Source of the DNA: Isoperla grammatica
Taxonomy: Eukaryota; Arthropoda; Insecta; Plecoptera; Perlodidae
Reading direction: 5' to 3'
NCBI GenBank assembly: GCA_945910005.1
Contig: OX246739.1
Span: 40,257,625-40,321,624, forward strand
DNA: 64,000 nt
The first letter of the stretch is position 1, and the number at the start of each line of letters is the position of its first letter. The notes under the pieces are model-generated. The model did not search any database. It was not told the origin of the DNA and worked only from the letters and a program-made list of their open reading frames with translations. This document shows, piece after piece, positions 12,651-24,658 of this stretch. Both the position numbers and the translations under genes were made by a program.

Positions 12651-13078
12651 CAGACAAACAAGGCAAGTTAATATAAGCGTTGTAATAAAAAATTGGGATC
12701 TAATGAGTATCTCCAGTATTTCTATATCCACTGACTTTAACTCATTCTTATAGTTCCTTTTACTCTATTATCAACAAACGGTTATTTCTATAATACAATT
12801 AAGTGTTTTCATTTACCTGGTCCATGATTATTACGTTTGTTTTTTGTTTGCTTAAAACACAAGTTATCTTCAACTACCACTTAACTATCACTTAATTAGG
12901 CTAATTACGTACTCAGAATCAAATATATATTAAGAATTTTGTAACGTATAAGAATAAGAATAAAACAGATTTAACTTTAGTAATGGATACTTGGTCTGAA
13001 AGCAGAGAATCTGGATAGAACCGGAGTTTCTATAGTAAGTATACCACGATACCGTCTCAAAGAGTTATCCTGATACCC

Positions 13079-13634
13079 TGTTCACATTACAGTTCTTAAC
13101 TGTAGTTAACACGTTAACTCCAGTTACCAATGCTATGTGAACGGAACGCAGTTAACTTAACTGCAGTTAACGGCCTAACTACGTTCCTACAACTCAGTTA
13201 AGCTTTTAACTGAGTTATCTACAAGGTCATTGCCAGGCTAGGCCTAGACACAGCCCTACTCTCACTATTCTACCGTACATGATTCATGCAACTGCTTTAA
13301 ATGGTGAAATACCCATGTATTATAATGTCTTGTTGCATATACACACAATAGGTTACATTGAAACAGTGAAAAATCACAGGGAAATCAATTTTACGAAACT
13401 AAATGATGATTAAACAGCTGAAAGGTAAACAATGTCGGCCATGACAGAATAAAAGACACTGCCTTGTGAACTCGAAATATTTTTCGTTTATAAGGCTTGT
13501 TGCGATGTCACTGAACTCAGTTACTGTGATGCCAATGTGAACATAAGTTGAATCAAATCAACGTTAAGAAAATGTCACGTGATATATAATAACTGCAGTT
13601 ACTTTAACTAAGGTTAAGAAGCATAGTGTGAACG
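13079..13634. mobile_element. MITE with GTTCACA ends rich in GTTAAC motifs
   Basis: The left end, GTTCACATTACAGTTCTTAA, is mirrored on the right, whose reverse complement reads GTTCACACTATGCTTCTTAA. Both are followed by TAGTTAA and CTGCAGTTA blocks. The internal sequence has no coding capacity and no clear target duplication. The diverged ends suggest an old insertion. Confidence 0.75.
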
Positions 13635-13928
13635 AAATATGAGTCGCTAGTTTCAATGCACATCACGTAGGCGCGGTTACAGTGTGGATTTCTCGTAGGA
13701 ACCTGGAGTGAGTGCGAAGCAGCTGGGTCATTGTTGTGAGTGATTTGTTGCGTGAGAGACAACAGACTACTTCTCGACCGTGGGCACATAATGCCAACAG
13801 AACAATTGGCTTCATAGTGACATCGTTCGTTCATCAGGATGTAGGCTTAGTGCTTAGTGCTTAGTGGTTCATTCCCGCTGTCTGTCATGATGTATTGTAG
13901 TGCACGCGGGTTCAACCGGGCTAAATCC

Positions 13929-14191
13929 CCAACCACAGTATTCGGCATCGTGATTGTAATCGGGATTGGAATCATAATCTTAAGCCTCAACCACAATTGT
14001 CGGCATCTGGATTGTAATCGGGTCCAAAAAATCGTGAATTAACTTATTTTACATTGTTTTTATAGCACTGTTCACAATAAATCGTAATGTATTAATGATG
14101 TAGCATGAGAAAATGTACGATTACGATTCCGATCTCGATTATCTCTATCTCGATTATTATTATCAATCACGGTGCAGACAATTGTGGTTGG
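13929..14191. mobile_element. Inverted-repeat element with CCAACCACA ends
   Basis: The left end starts CCAACCACAGTATTCGGC and continues ATCGTGATTG, then ATTGGAATCATAATC. The reverse complement of the right end starts CCAACCACAATTGTCTGC and continues ACCGTGATTG, then ATCGGAATCGTAATC. A partial direct copy lies at about 13987. This is a decayed MITE with no coding sequence. Confidence 0.65.
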
Positions 14192-15900
14192 ACGTTGCGA
14201 TTTTATTGTTAACAGCGACATAAGTACCGCGTAAGTTAAGGTTTATCCGATTTCCCGATAGCGATTGGAATCCCGATGAGCCTACCGACTATGGTGACTG
14301 GGACTTAAAGCTGACAGGGTACCAATATATGGGTGTTTAATAACATGGAATGACATGAAATTGTTCATTATTATATTGACTTTATCAACAATATATATTC
14401 AAATGTATGTATTCCACATTGCGTTTGTGTTGCATTTTGTTTGCTTTAGTAAATAAGTAACTGATAAAACAAACATAAAATAATTGCATACTAATTAATT
14501 ACATGAAGTTACAGAGTATTTTTGTATCGATGCTTTAAACATGTCCGAGGACCCACTAATTAAGTAAGAAGCAATCAAATTATTGTGTCTACAATGTAGT
14601 AAGCCTATTCATGATAAAAAGCTCTCATATATAAAATGTGTACGAGTAAGTATAAAAAATATACATATAAATATCTACATAAGTGTTCATTTCACTCATC
14701 ATTTACATAATATTATCTTAATAAAATTCCTTCTCCACTTAAATATTGGATACACACACATGTTTGAGATATGAATGTGTTTGTCTTAAAAGTAACCTAG
14801 CTATACCTGTCAGGGAATTATGTTTGAATTGTCAATTGTTGAAAGGCAATGCATATGCATGGAGATGTTTAGTAAAATGATATTTATCTTTTTAAGTTGT
14901 AAAATAAAAGTATAAAATACCAAATAAATTCGTATTTATAGAGACTACCCACTCAGTATAACAAGACTGATTTTCAGTGGGGGACTTTAATTGCTTCGAC
15001 TGTGACCACCCTCTAATGCAAGATCGCTAGTAAGTTTCTCTAGGTTGAGTGATTGCCCCCCCCCCCCTACCCCCCCCCCCCCCCCCCTCCGCTTGACTTT
15101 GCTGTGACGTCATATGGCCCTCGTCGCCTTTGTTCTACGGTTACGAGAAAATTTGCGATCTGGCGCTAACGATCCGTAGACTTATTTTCTGGTCAGCAAA
15201 CTCGTGATTTATCCGTCATTTCGCTGACAGTGACGCCGCGTCCTCGCCTGTTAGCAAGACAAGTTGAGGAGCTAGTGAGGGGAGGGAGGAGAAGGGGAAG
15301 GGGAAGGGAAAGGGGAGGTGTTTAAAAGTTAAACGATGATCGATCTTGTAATTTTTCCAAGTTAACAGCAACACGTGGTGCGGAGTGACTTCATTTATAT
15401 CTGACCTTAGTTTGTGAAGAGAATAGAAACCTATCGCTAATTTTAACTCTTTGGGTGGAATCGACGTTTGCGTGGTGGAAACAATTATAATGGGCGGATT
15501 TTCAAAGAGTTCTTTCATCAATAAATTTCAAAAGCCCGCTCACGTGGCTTCTCGCGTGCTCTTTAAAAGCCGTAATGAAAGAGTGGCCGGCACGGATGGG
15601 AAGGCAATTAGGCAACAATGGAGGTTCGATGACGTAAATCTCTGCGTGGGAGCTCTGCCGAGTCTCAACCAATGAAATGGTCTGATAGCGCGACCACGCA
15701 TCCCTTGAGACCAACGGACTAATTGAAACCCTTGGCTGAGCCACAAAGTTGAAACCAATCTGCTCCACACTTGTTTGGCTTGCCTGACACGGAATCGACT
15801 GATTGCTTGAAACAAAGCACTTGTATCGCAAAGATAGAAACGCTTAAAGAGTGCATGGCCAGCTGAGTGAGTTCAAAGGCTAGGGAAACTATCCTCACAA
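14192..15900. other. Non-coding DNA with C-tract and a GC-richer block
   Basis: A poly-C tract with two interruptions lies at 15056-15090, and a GGGGAAGGGG-type purine run at about 15277-15318. Between 15450 and 15900 GC content rises and four overlapping ORFs occur on both strands. None shows a domain or codon pattern I trust. CCAAT, CACGTG, GACGTAA and ATCAATAAA motifs make regulatory DNA a possible alternative. Confidence 0.35.
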
Positions 15901-15903
15901 ATA

Positions 15904-16053
15904 ATGCTACGTTTACAGCTACGCGTTGCGAGCGAAGCGAGGGCGCGAGCTCCAATCAGCGGCCGAGTTTGTAACTTCTTTGCATGAAACTCGGCCGCTG
16001 ATTGGAGCTCGCGCCCTCGCTTCGCTCGCAACGCGTAGCTGTAAACCCACCAT
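15904..16053. mobile_element. Palindromic MITE with perfect 60-bp arms
   Basis: Positions 15911-15970 are the exact reverse complement of 15987-16046, with a 16-nt loop between. Outside the perfect arms the symmetry continues to ATG/CAT with mismatches, and TA dinucleotides flank the whole (15902-15903 and 16054-16055). The arms are GC-rich, with GCGAGCGAAGCGAG and CCAATCAGCGG blocks, unlike the AT-rich surroundings. Perfect arms imply recent origin or homogenisation. Superfamily is uncertain; a TA duplication would fit a Tc1/mariner-type mechanism. Confidence 0.9.
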
Positions 16054-17064
16054 TAGACTAATTATATATAGAATAATTCAATTACATTTAACTTTACCAA
16101 GCTCCTTAGTAGCAGCCAACGTCAAAAATATATTTATTTCAGAATTTAACAAATTGAAAACTAGCCTGCAGTTACTGAATGACAATTTCCAAAATCTTCA
16201 ATAACAATATGTTCTCGATTCAGAGTGTTACATAGGAAGTAAGCAAACTACAATCATATCGTCCACTATAAAAACTCTTATATTCTGAGCATTATGTGAA
16301 GACGAATGAAACACTGCCAGATATTGATTTATAGCTTTATGGTGAGAGATGAGAAATTTAAAACGAATTATTTTATGGAATGACCATTCAATTAATTGCA
16401 ATAATACTGAAATTGACATCAAATTGTGTATATAATTCACTCTAACAAACATCACCCCATATGTTGTACAGTATATGGTTGTGTACAATATTTGATGTGA
16501 TGCAAATATTGTACGCCACACGTTAAAATGTTTCGCAGTGTATATAAACATTGTCTGCTATTTTCTACTTTGAAGTAGATGTGATTGAAAAGCAGAATGT
16601 GAGCTTCACAGGTGGTTTGGAAGCGTGGAACATTGGCTGAGTTTATGCTAACAAAGAATAAGCTTCTGTGAGTTTGAAAGTAGAACTAAGAAATAAATAA
16701 GTGGAGCTTGAAAGGAGAGAATTGTTCTAGTTGTATTAAAGGTAATTGAGAACTATGGGACAGCTCGTACGAGTAGGTGTGCGCGTGTTTACTGTTCAGG
16801 GAAGAAGAAGAAGAATGTACGTCAGGAAGTAACTGTCGACACTCCCAACTGTGCGCATGTATGTAAACGGAAGTCGTGCATGATTTTGTAGTACGTATTG
16901 AAACCACAATATGTTTAGTTAATGAAAATAAATCCAACAATTATTTAGGAAGTATTTCAAAGAGTTTTTATCCTGCTATCAACCACCTAATAATAGACAC
17001 TGTTTTTACAATTTTGTACATGCTAACTTTGAAGAACGATTAACATGCAAAATATTGTGGTTTG

Positions 17065-17200
17065 GAGGGTGGTAGATTTGGCGTTGGTCTAACAATCGGA
17101 GGCTCCTGCATTCCAGGTTCGAATTATGACTTGGGCGTAGATGCCATGTTACGCTTTTTATCTTGATTAGTGATTATCATCACCCACTCGTCTCGACTAC
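17065..17200 (+). mobile_element. tRNA-derived SINE, family B, copy 1
   Basis: It shares GGCGTTGGTCTA, a B-box-like AGGTTCGAAT about 40 bp downstream, and a tail of TTTTTATC followed by ATCATCACCCACTC-like sequence with the segment at 41070-41195. The order and spacing of an A-like and B-like box followed by an unrelated tail is the structure of a tRNA-derived SINE. The A box is degenerate. Confidence 0.55.
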
Positions 17201-19249
17201 CATAGTTGCCAACAAATTATAGGTCACACTCAAATACTATGATCAACTAAGAGAACAACCGTTCTAACTTATTTTAGAGCAATGAAGTACACAAACGTTT
17301 GAGTTAAAGAATCATAACGCATATAAGCTATAACGTAGGGAAATGAAATAATATGAAATGAAGCAAGAAAGCCTGTTCAATATCATTAAAAGTGTTCTTA
17401 GTTACAAAGAATTTCGTGCTTCATTATCAACAGCATGTGTATATGAGTTTGTTCCGTAGATTTACCTTTCTGCAGCCATGTCTATTGTCTACAACCTACA
17501 ACCCACTAGCCTACTAGAAGATTTAGTCGCCTGTTGTGGAAGGAAATATATCCAATTAGTTCACTTGTGTTGAAACACACCCACAATATCGCCAAATCAT
17601 GTAAAACGAATTATATGACAATATATAAAAATTTACTATCTACTACATAGACTAGCTAGTTTACGCTGTATGATTTTAGCAAGAGTGTACCCAATTTCAA
17701 ACCAATGACAACATGCTGCAATGCGGCTTGTCACATGAATATCTACTTCAGTCAACTTCACATGATATTGATTTCAATCCCATTCAATAACTCTATTTAT
17801 AGAAACTAGGTACACATTTTAACATCGCTTTGTAAATGAGCCCATTCATTCTGAATGCTACAAAAATCCCGTGCTTAACTTGATTTACTACAAGCGCCCT
17901 TTTCATGTGTCAAATCTAAATGAATGAAATGGAAACATAAATAGCACAAGAGAGTTTAACGAGGTAGTTTTATGTCCTAATCCGATTCGTTTTTTGAATG
18001 TAAAATTTAAATAAAGTATTATGGTATTATGCCAGGAGCTTTCTAAGCGCTACGTAATGATCACGAGCGGTGTTTCTTCTCTAAATTCTACAGAATTTCA
18101 AAGGGATATTAGATGTCAAAGCATTTATGAGTAGTAATCAATATAATCACTATTAAAGTTTAAGTTAGTACTGGAGTATCAGCGTCTGCTATTAGAATGG
18201 GCACTGAAAACCTTGAGAGTTAATATTGCAAAAGCACCAATAGATAGCAGCCTCAGGCATCCGATTCAATTAGATCACTTTTAATTAAGGGCCGTATATG
18301 CACAGTCAAGTATCAAATTAAGTACATGATTTGTTGCTATTTTTATTACATGCTATTTTCCATAAGAACAAACTCCATAGCAACCATAAACAAATCACAT
18401 ACTAACTCGACTGTGCATTCCGCCTTAAGTCTTGTTTATAACAGTACCTAAGAGACTTTGTAAAAACCAGGAGATTGCATGAAAGACACGCCTCACCTCA
18501 TCCAACTACCGGTATTGTGTGAAATGTGTCTGTTCTAGAATTGGATTCAATGAACCCCAGCCAGGTAGCTACAATCATAATGAGAATCTGCGTTGTTCCT
18601 TGCCTGCACCATTCACGGATCACCAACGTGTGTGTTATATACCAATACCAAAGGTATCTCTACAAGACTAGAGATAGAAGTAGCAAAATTCATACAAGTT
18701 TGATATCGGTCTGAATTCCTATCATTACCTATCACATGAATCAACAACGTTCTTGATATTATTCTGTCTTGAAGTGGCAATTGTACAACTACAGAAGGCT
18801 TACATGAAATTGTTCCCGATTGTCCTCATTTGAAAATCAATGTCATAACTGAATTAATTTTACATTAAATAAATAACCAAACGATTGTTCATTGTTCATA
18901 TGTATTCATTATGCTGCACATGTATGTGACTTTCCTTATTGATATCAAAAACGAAATATGAGAACGAATGATTTGGTGCGATTTTGAGTACTTATCCAGT
19001 GTCTTGCATACTACTTGTTTAACATTTTATGCCTGGTCATAAATCTTATGGCCTAGTCGCGTTGAAATGAGCAATACTATGTGTGAATTGTCTATGATAC
19101 TATGATACAAAACTTGTATATTGTGCCATGACCAATTAGCAATGAGAAAAATACCTGTTTTTGTTCACAGGCTCTCCATAATCGAGGATCCGAAAGCAAC
19201 AAAGAACCGCTTCACATTTAGTGAGTCTCCAACCCAGAAAACATCGAAT

Positions 19250-19530
19250 GCCGTGTGAATGTTAGGCCAGCACACACCTGATTCCTCCTGCAAATCCCGG
19301 CATTATCAGTGACAACTTGACAATTAGGCGTAAGCTGGTGCGTCATTTATTAAAGAGGAGGGCTTAATTAAACAGGTTGACATTTGACGCTCATTGCACG
19401 CGGATAATTGCGATCAGAGAAGTGTGTAATTTACAAAGTCAATTAGTTATCGTGTTGATTGACGTCATAGATATAATCACCAATAAACTAGAGCCCTCAG
19501 TGTCGATCGGACTAATAACGCGTTGGTTTC
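19250..19530. promoter_or_regulatory. Candidate upstream regulatory block
   Basis: About 0.6-0.9 kb upstream of the SCYL2-like start lies a stretch with little low-complexity sequence that is dense in known factor-site cores. These include CTTAATTAA, TGATTGACGTCAT, CCCGGCATT, GATTGCG-type and CAATTAGTTA. This is inference from motif density only; no conservation data are available. Confidence 0.25.
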
Positions 19531-20029
19531 TACAATGATTCGAACAACAAAGGGATGAATAAGTGAACAAACTACATCATTTTGACGCTTGCTTAAACTA
19601 GAACAATTAACGCGGCACATTAAATTTGTCGCCATAATAACTCTCCCAGTGAAGGCATTTCTGTTTTGCTTTCTGTTGCGGCATTGCCTGATTGAGTTGG
19701 AGAGGTTGTTTGAAAATTTAATTGATATTGAAGCAATTGTTATTTATTATTTGATTTTGCTAAGTTTCTTATTAAGGATTGTGATAGTTCAATAATAACG
19801 TAACAAAAGTAATAGTGTCGGAAATTAATTTGCTCTCTTGTGCGTCAAACGCAAAATACATTGATGCTTATAAATACAGTGCAAATGGAAACTTGTGAAG
19901 TATCGAGCTAGCGTGAAGTGATTTGCAATTGACACTTAACATAAAAATCTTGAAACAAACGAAAACTCTTAAATATAACTTTAGTCCGCGAGATCGTGTG
20001 TTGCATGCTTTCAAGCAAATACTTTGTAG

Positions 20030-20140
20030 CCTTCTGAAGTGTGAGACAAGTGACCTTGCAACGTCCTAGTCCAAGTGTGAGACACGTAACCTTGACTCGA
20101 CCTTGTCGAAGTGCGTCTCGCCAGTGTCCACGTGTTGTCA
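20030..20140 (+). promoter_or_regulatory. Probable promoter / 5' UTR of the SCYL2-like gene
   Basis: Immediately upstream of the start codon, GTGTGAGACAAGTGACCTTG (about 20039-20058) is repeated as GTGTGAGACACGTAACCTTG (about 20075-20094), with a third CGACCTTG at about 20098. TGACCTTG is the reverse of the nuclear-receptor monomer half-site (ERR/FTZ-F1 class). A CACGTG E-box sits at 20129-20134. No TATA box at a usable distance. The transcription start is not determined. Confidence 0.4.
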
Positions 20141-20317
20141 ATGCCAGCGACCGCCATGTTCTCCCGACTCAAGTATGGCGGTAGTGGCAGCGCCCCCCAG
20201 AACCCCGTAGACAGTAACCCCATAGTGCAGTTCTTCGAGATAGGCAAACAGACTGCCAGCGCTGGGCCAGAGCTCGTGTGGAAGATTCACGACGCCTACA
20301 GAAAGAGCGATGGCAAG
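20141..20317 (+). CDS. SCY1-like pseudokinase (SCYL2-type), first coding exon
   Basis: From the in-frame ATG at 20141 (weak context) or 20156 (GCCATG, better context) the frame encodes 59 or 54 residues and ends in AAG followed by the donor GTAAGA, phase 0. The central part reads NPIVQFFEIGK, then TASAGPELVWKIHDA, then YRKSDGK. This pattern of NP, F..G, AS.G.....WKI and a charged end matches the N-terminal start of the kinase-like fold in SCYL2/CVAK104 proteins, where the glycine-loop region is degenerate. Family members associate with clathrin-coated vesicles and endosome/TGN traffic and have weak or no kinase activity. No second exon was found downstream in the window. It could instead be a paralogue or a retained fragment. 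The exon identity is inferred from residue pattern only. Confidence 0.6.
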
Positions 20318-22978
20318 GTAAGAACAACTTTCCCAACCAATATTATTACTGCATATCTCGAGTAATAAAAATGAATATTTGCAATTGAACATCAACAAAC
20401 ATTCATTCATCTTTTGTCGTAACTACTAATTGAAACACAAAATAATACTTCAGTCCAGCATTTTTGGATTACATTTAAAATGATCAGTTGATTTATGTAG
20501 TAAATATTGACGCAAATCCTGCATACTATATTCTTGTTAGTCCATGATTTAATAGAAAGAAGTGTCGAAACACATGTCCTTTGTTTAAACTTTTAAGCGT
20601 TAACCCGCCTATGTGATGTCTTTGTAACGCTACTGTTTAGTCAGTCGAGCTGTGGAGCATTCTCGCTGTGTAGTGAGTTGGATACTAAACTTCTTAACTG
20701 TTTCTCTGTATTTTGTACTTATCAATTTCACGCTTATGACAAATATTAAGAAAGTCTCCAACGTTTTCTACACGACCAATATATTATTTGTTTCGTCTGC
20801 GATTGGGAAAGATTATCCATAGTCTTTAATTTTGGTTTATATTTATTTCACAGTAAATATCATTTCCTACTCTAACAAATATAAAGTAAATTTACACTAC
20901 AACAAATTCTTATTTTTAATGAAAACTTTAAACGCCACGTCACAAGAATTGCGGTAATAAACGTTATAGGGCACTAAAAACTGTTTTCTCGTTAATAATT
21001 TCACTACAGACTTTTTATTTCTGTATCAACTATGGTATAGTAAAATGTGTCTTTTATAGGCTGAATAGGACTGTTAAGTATCGGGAAGGTAGATCGAAGC
21101 ATAAACTTTACGAAATGATTATTCCAAGCATGGTTTTAATAAAACTATGCTGTTGTAAGCTGCTTGTATCATCGAGTAGCCCGTACAGCAGTAAGTCAAC
21201 GTACACCTGGCGTGAACCCAACCTTGAGCAGTTCGCTCGTTGTGGGCGTAGCTTGTCTTAATGTGGCCCACGACTGTTACTATCGAACAGTATTACATAA
21301 CACAAGATGTTAATTGAATTGATCCCACATCAATAACATCCCCCCTCTCTTTGAATACCGCTGAAGTAGACTCTGTTTGATGAGTCAAGTGGTTTGGCTT
21401 CTCCGCCTCAAGTTACCTCGGTGAAAATGAAGACACTAAGGCATTCAACCTTTACTAAGTAATTACTAAATGAGGACAACCAACATTATAACTTTCAGGC
21501 ATTTCAGTAACACGCTCATTATGTTATAGTGCCCTAGAATGGACCGAATTTCAGTATTACATTGAATAAGGTTACTTGTGTCTTTGAATCAGCATAGATG
21601 AAACTGTAAATTGCAATTATAAAATCCAAGCCATGGAGTAATTCTGCCTCAACCTGGACAAGTGAATTGAAACGTTTATTATTTTGCAAAAAGATGAGTT
21701 AATTAAACACTTTGATCACAGAATACACACTTTGTTCTGTTTGCATGAGGATAGAGTGTCTAGACAAATGCTTTGTAATACTATATGCTTTAGCCAGACC
21801 ATTGTTTGATGTAAGTAGAATGAGAACAACACGATATAGCAAGGGTTGCGTTCCCATTCTGCAGCGAACCACAGTTATTTCCAATTTCAGAATTCCTGCT
21901 GCTTGAACTATGTATTTCCATCACAACAGCTTAATTAACTAGACCGTCTACACGGGTATTGTTGTAGATGAGGTTTTACGGCAAATTGTTTTTACAATAA
22001 TGTCGTATGGAATAATATTGTTTTATTAAAGCACGGTGTGCCCTCCTGCAGTAAATTCAATTTTATTTACGGTGAATAAGAATTTACAATATTTTCGAAG
22101 AAGATACGTGGAACATAATGTCATGTCGAGTCTACTCGCGACGTACTCGGCACCTCCACCAATCAGAGCAGAGGAAGGAGTACAATGAGTAGTATTCTTC
22201 TGATACATTTTCGTACAAATAGAAAAGAAAAATCAATAATTGTGTATTTGTATGAATTTTTTGGAGAATTTTTCTGGCAATCAACATGAATTTTTCGATA
22301 TTGTTATTTTTTACATATGTGTTTGAATTATAACATTATTTATTATTTATTAACGAAGTAACCTTTCAGTGACGTCATAACGAGCGTGAATACACTGGCC
22401 CACGGATCTCAGCTCAGTATGCGCGTCAGCACGCGGGAAGTGAGTCACGGAGAGTTCGGCCACTTCGAAGTCTCGTCAGGTCTCGCAGAAAGCGTTAGCG
22501 GGAGGCCGCGTTTGTCCCGTCTCCTGGCGCGAACATAAATCTCGGCACCGCGACGCTACGAACCCCCCCCCCCCCCCCTCGTGCACACACACCCACTTCT
22601 TAGGCCCTTGTTACTTAGTTCGGTTATTTATCGGTTTGTTTGTTTGTAAACCTGAGTAACGTGTGTTATCCGCACGTCTCCTCTAAAGAGCGAGAATTTG
22701 ATTTATTCTCGGATTCACGATGGTCCACCAGTGTTTTTAAACGTTACAATTCAAATTTTGAAATTTAGATGGACAAACATTTAAATTCATTTAAGCATAA
22801 AAAAATAGCCCAAATACATTTTTTGGCGCAATGCGTTGTTCTATTGTTTTCAAGCCCGCTACTCTTGTTCAGAAAAAGCTTCCAAATTTATGAATTCCGC
22901 TCATCCACTGTTTGTTATATTTTTACCCGACGTCATCTGTCGAGTACGTAGTTTAACACCAAGTAATAAATAAAACTA
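20318..22978. other. Presumed intron 1 of the SCYL2-like gene, first part
   Basis: No exon recognised. A GC-richer patch at about 22370-22580 begins with TGACGTCATAACG and ends in a run of C. It contains several CG dinucleotides and could be a CpG-rich regulatory segment or decayed transposon. The rest is AT-rich with no repeat structure noticed. Confidence 0.4.
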
Positions 22979-23320
22979 AATAATAATAATAATAATAATA
23001 ATAATAATTCTTTATTTAGCTGACAACAGCTATTGCAATACATTACACTCCCCATTTCACGTACACTACAAACTATTTCGCATTTTTTAAACAATATAAT
23101 ATAATGATAATATAAGTATTAATTAATATAAATTCATTGCTGAACTGAAACTGAGTTGTATGTAATAAGAGATAATTTTTTCATAAAACTAGCAACGTTA
23201 ATGGAATTAATAACTCTACAAGGTAAGTTATTAAATTCCCTAATACCAGTATAAAAAATTGATTTACTAGTCACCTTTTTATTCAAACTCCTTTTTATTC
23301 CAACAAACTCGGGTACTTGT
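22979..23320 (-). mobile_element. 3' end of a non-LTR retrotransposon (LINE), truncated
   Basis: On the minus strand, 23316 to 23134 encodes VPEFVGIKRSLNKK, then SKSIFYTGIREFNNLP, then SFMKKL, ending in a stop. This layout (basic stretch, serine, aromatic, G...WNSLP-like motif, SFKK.L) is the typical C-terminus of CR1/Jockey-type ORF2, with W replaced by F. The 3' end follows with AATAAAGAATTATT and a (TAA)n tract at 22980-23009 (plus-strand sense), the usual simple-sequence tail. The frame is closed by a stop upstream. It is a dead 5'-truncated copy. Confidence 0.75.
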
Positions 23321-24658
23321 TATGTGAAAAACATTGTTATATCAATGAGAGTGCTTTTTCTTAAAAGTCTTTCAAAAACATTATTTTTTTGCTATCGATT
23401 TTAACTTTTAAGTGCCAATAAACCATTTCGAAAATGATGATTGTGTAAATAATTTGAATCGATAATCATATTGTGTGCTAGAAAATGATCCGATCTCGTT
23501 GTTTGGGTGTTTTGCTTCTTAATGAATTGAGTCCCAGTAGTTCTTTAAACCTCTCGCTTTTTCTCTCACTTTCTCTCTTTCTCTCTCATTCATTCATTCA
23601 TTTATTATTCACGTTCTTCAATCTTGGAATGCTCTTCTAACTTCTATGCCAGCAGCTGACAATCGTTATTTAGTCGTTGCTCGGTAGATCACTTGATATT
23701 GATCATCGATAATTGTTTAAACGTCTTTAAACAAGACAAAAATTGGACTTGATGCTTTCCCACTAGGATGAGATTGTTAGAAATATCTAAGTTTCCTATT
23801 TGTCTTCATGCGTTACATAATCTTATACGATTGGATGAACATATAGAGCGTTGAAAAGTCTGTTCATAAACTGTCTTTACACACTCGACGTTTTGCCGGG
23901 ACTGAGTTGGCTTTCATACATCTCGAAGTGGGTTAACCAAATAATCATTATAGAAATGAAAATACGAGGAAAACCGGTCGACTTTTGAATAGTTATTACT
24001 GTCAGGTAAAAGATAATTTAAATGCAGTGCCCTAGATATATTTGTTTTAAACACTCTGCAACTTCTTTGTGTGACAGCTTCCAAATAAATAAAAGCACCA
24101 ATAAGTGCATACTTATAAAACCCAGTGGATTACTTAGGTCTCCTTCCTAATCTTAATATGTCTGACAGACATGCAGGGTAACAGAGCCAGAGACACACTT
24201 AGCCACAACGGCAAACCTCTATCACATTTCTCAAGCATTCTTCTCTATTATTTTGAAGTCAAGGATAAAAAATTATCGTAATTAATAAACAGCATACATC
24301 GAAGCCATTTAAAAATGTTATTCGAAATCTACAATGAATTCATATATTTGTCTATTTACCTAGCAATGAAACAATTTTATCAGAAGCATGTCCGTCTTCT
24401 TGGCCGATGCACATAATTCATTATTGTTCCAAACACCTAGCGTCGCTACTGCGCCCATGTAAGTTTAGTACTACATCATTAGCATAGTCCTGCGTTCAGT
24501 AAATACACTACTCAGTGGCGCAGCCAGTGGCTGGTTTAGTAACTCACACTTGCAATCGCACTCCACGGTCATCACGGTAATTGAATGAAAACATTTATTA
24601 TTCACGAGTCTCTTAAGTACACGCGCACAAGCAATCAGCCTTGATACCTGCCCGCCAG
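23321..24658. other. Non-coding DNA before the 22-bp satellite
   Basis: No gene recognised. A CTCTC/CATT-rich simple stretch lies at 23558-23605. At 24512 the sequence CAGTGGCGCAGCCAG resembles the terminal repeat of hAT-type elements such as the one at 54249, but no matching second end was found. Confidence 0.4.

Larger units (their letters stand above)
16054..20030. other. Intergenic DNA upstream of the SCYL2-like exon
   Basis: No gene recognised. It contains a SINE-like segment at 17065-17200 and a possible regulatory block at 19250-19530. ORFs of 60-100 codons here are AT-rich with no motif. Confidence 0.4.

Noticed and set aside
15216..15955. Overlapping ORFs of 74-109 codons on both strands
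   Set aside because: Four mutually overlapping frames cannot all be real, and none has family features or splice context.
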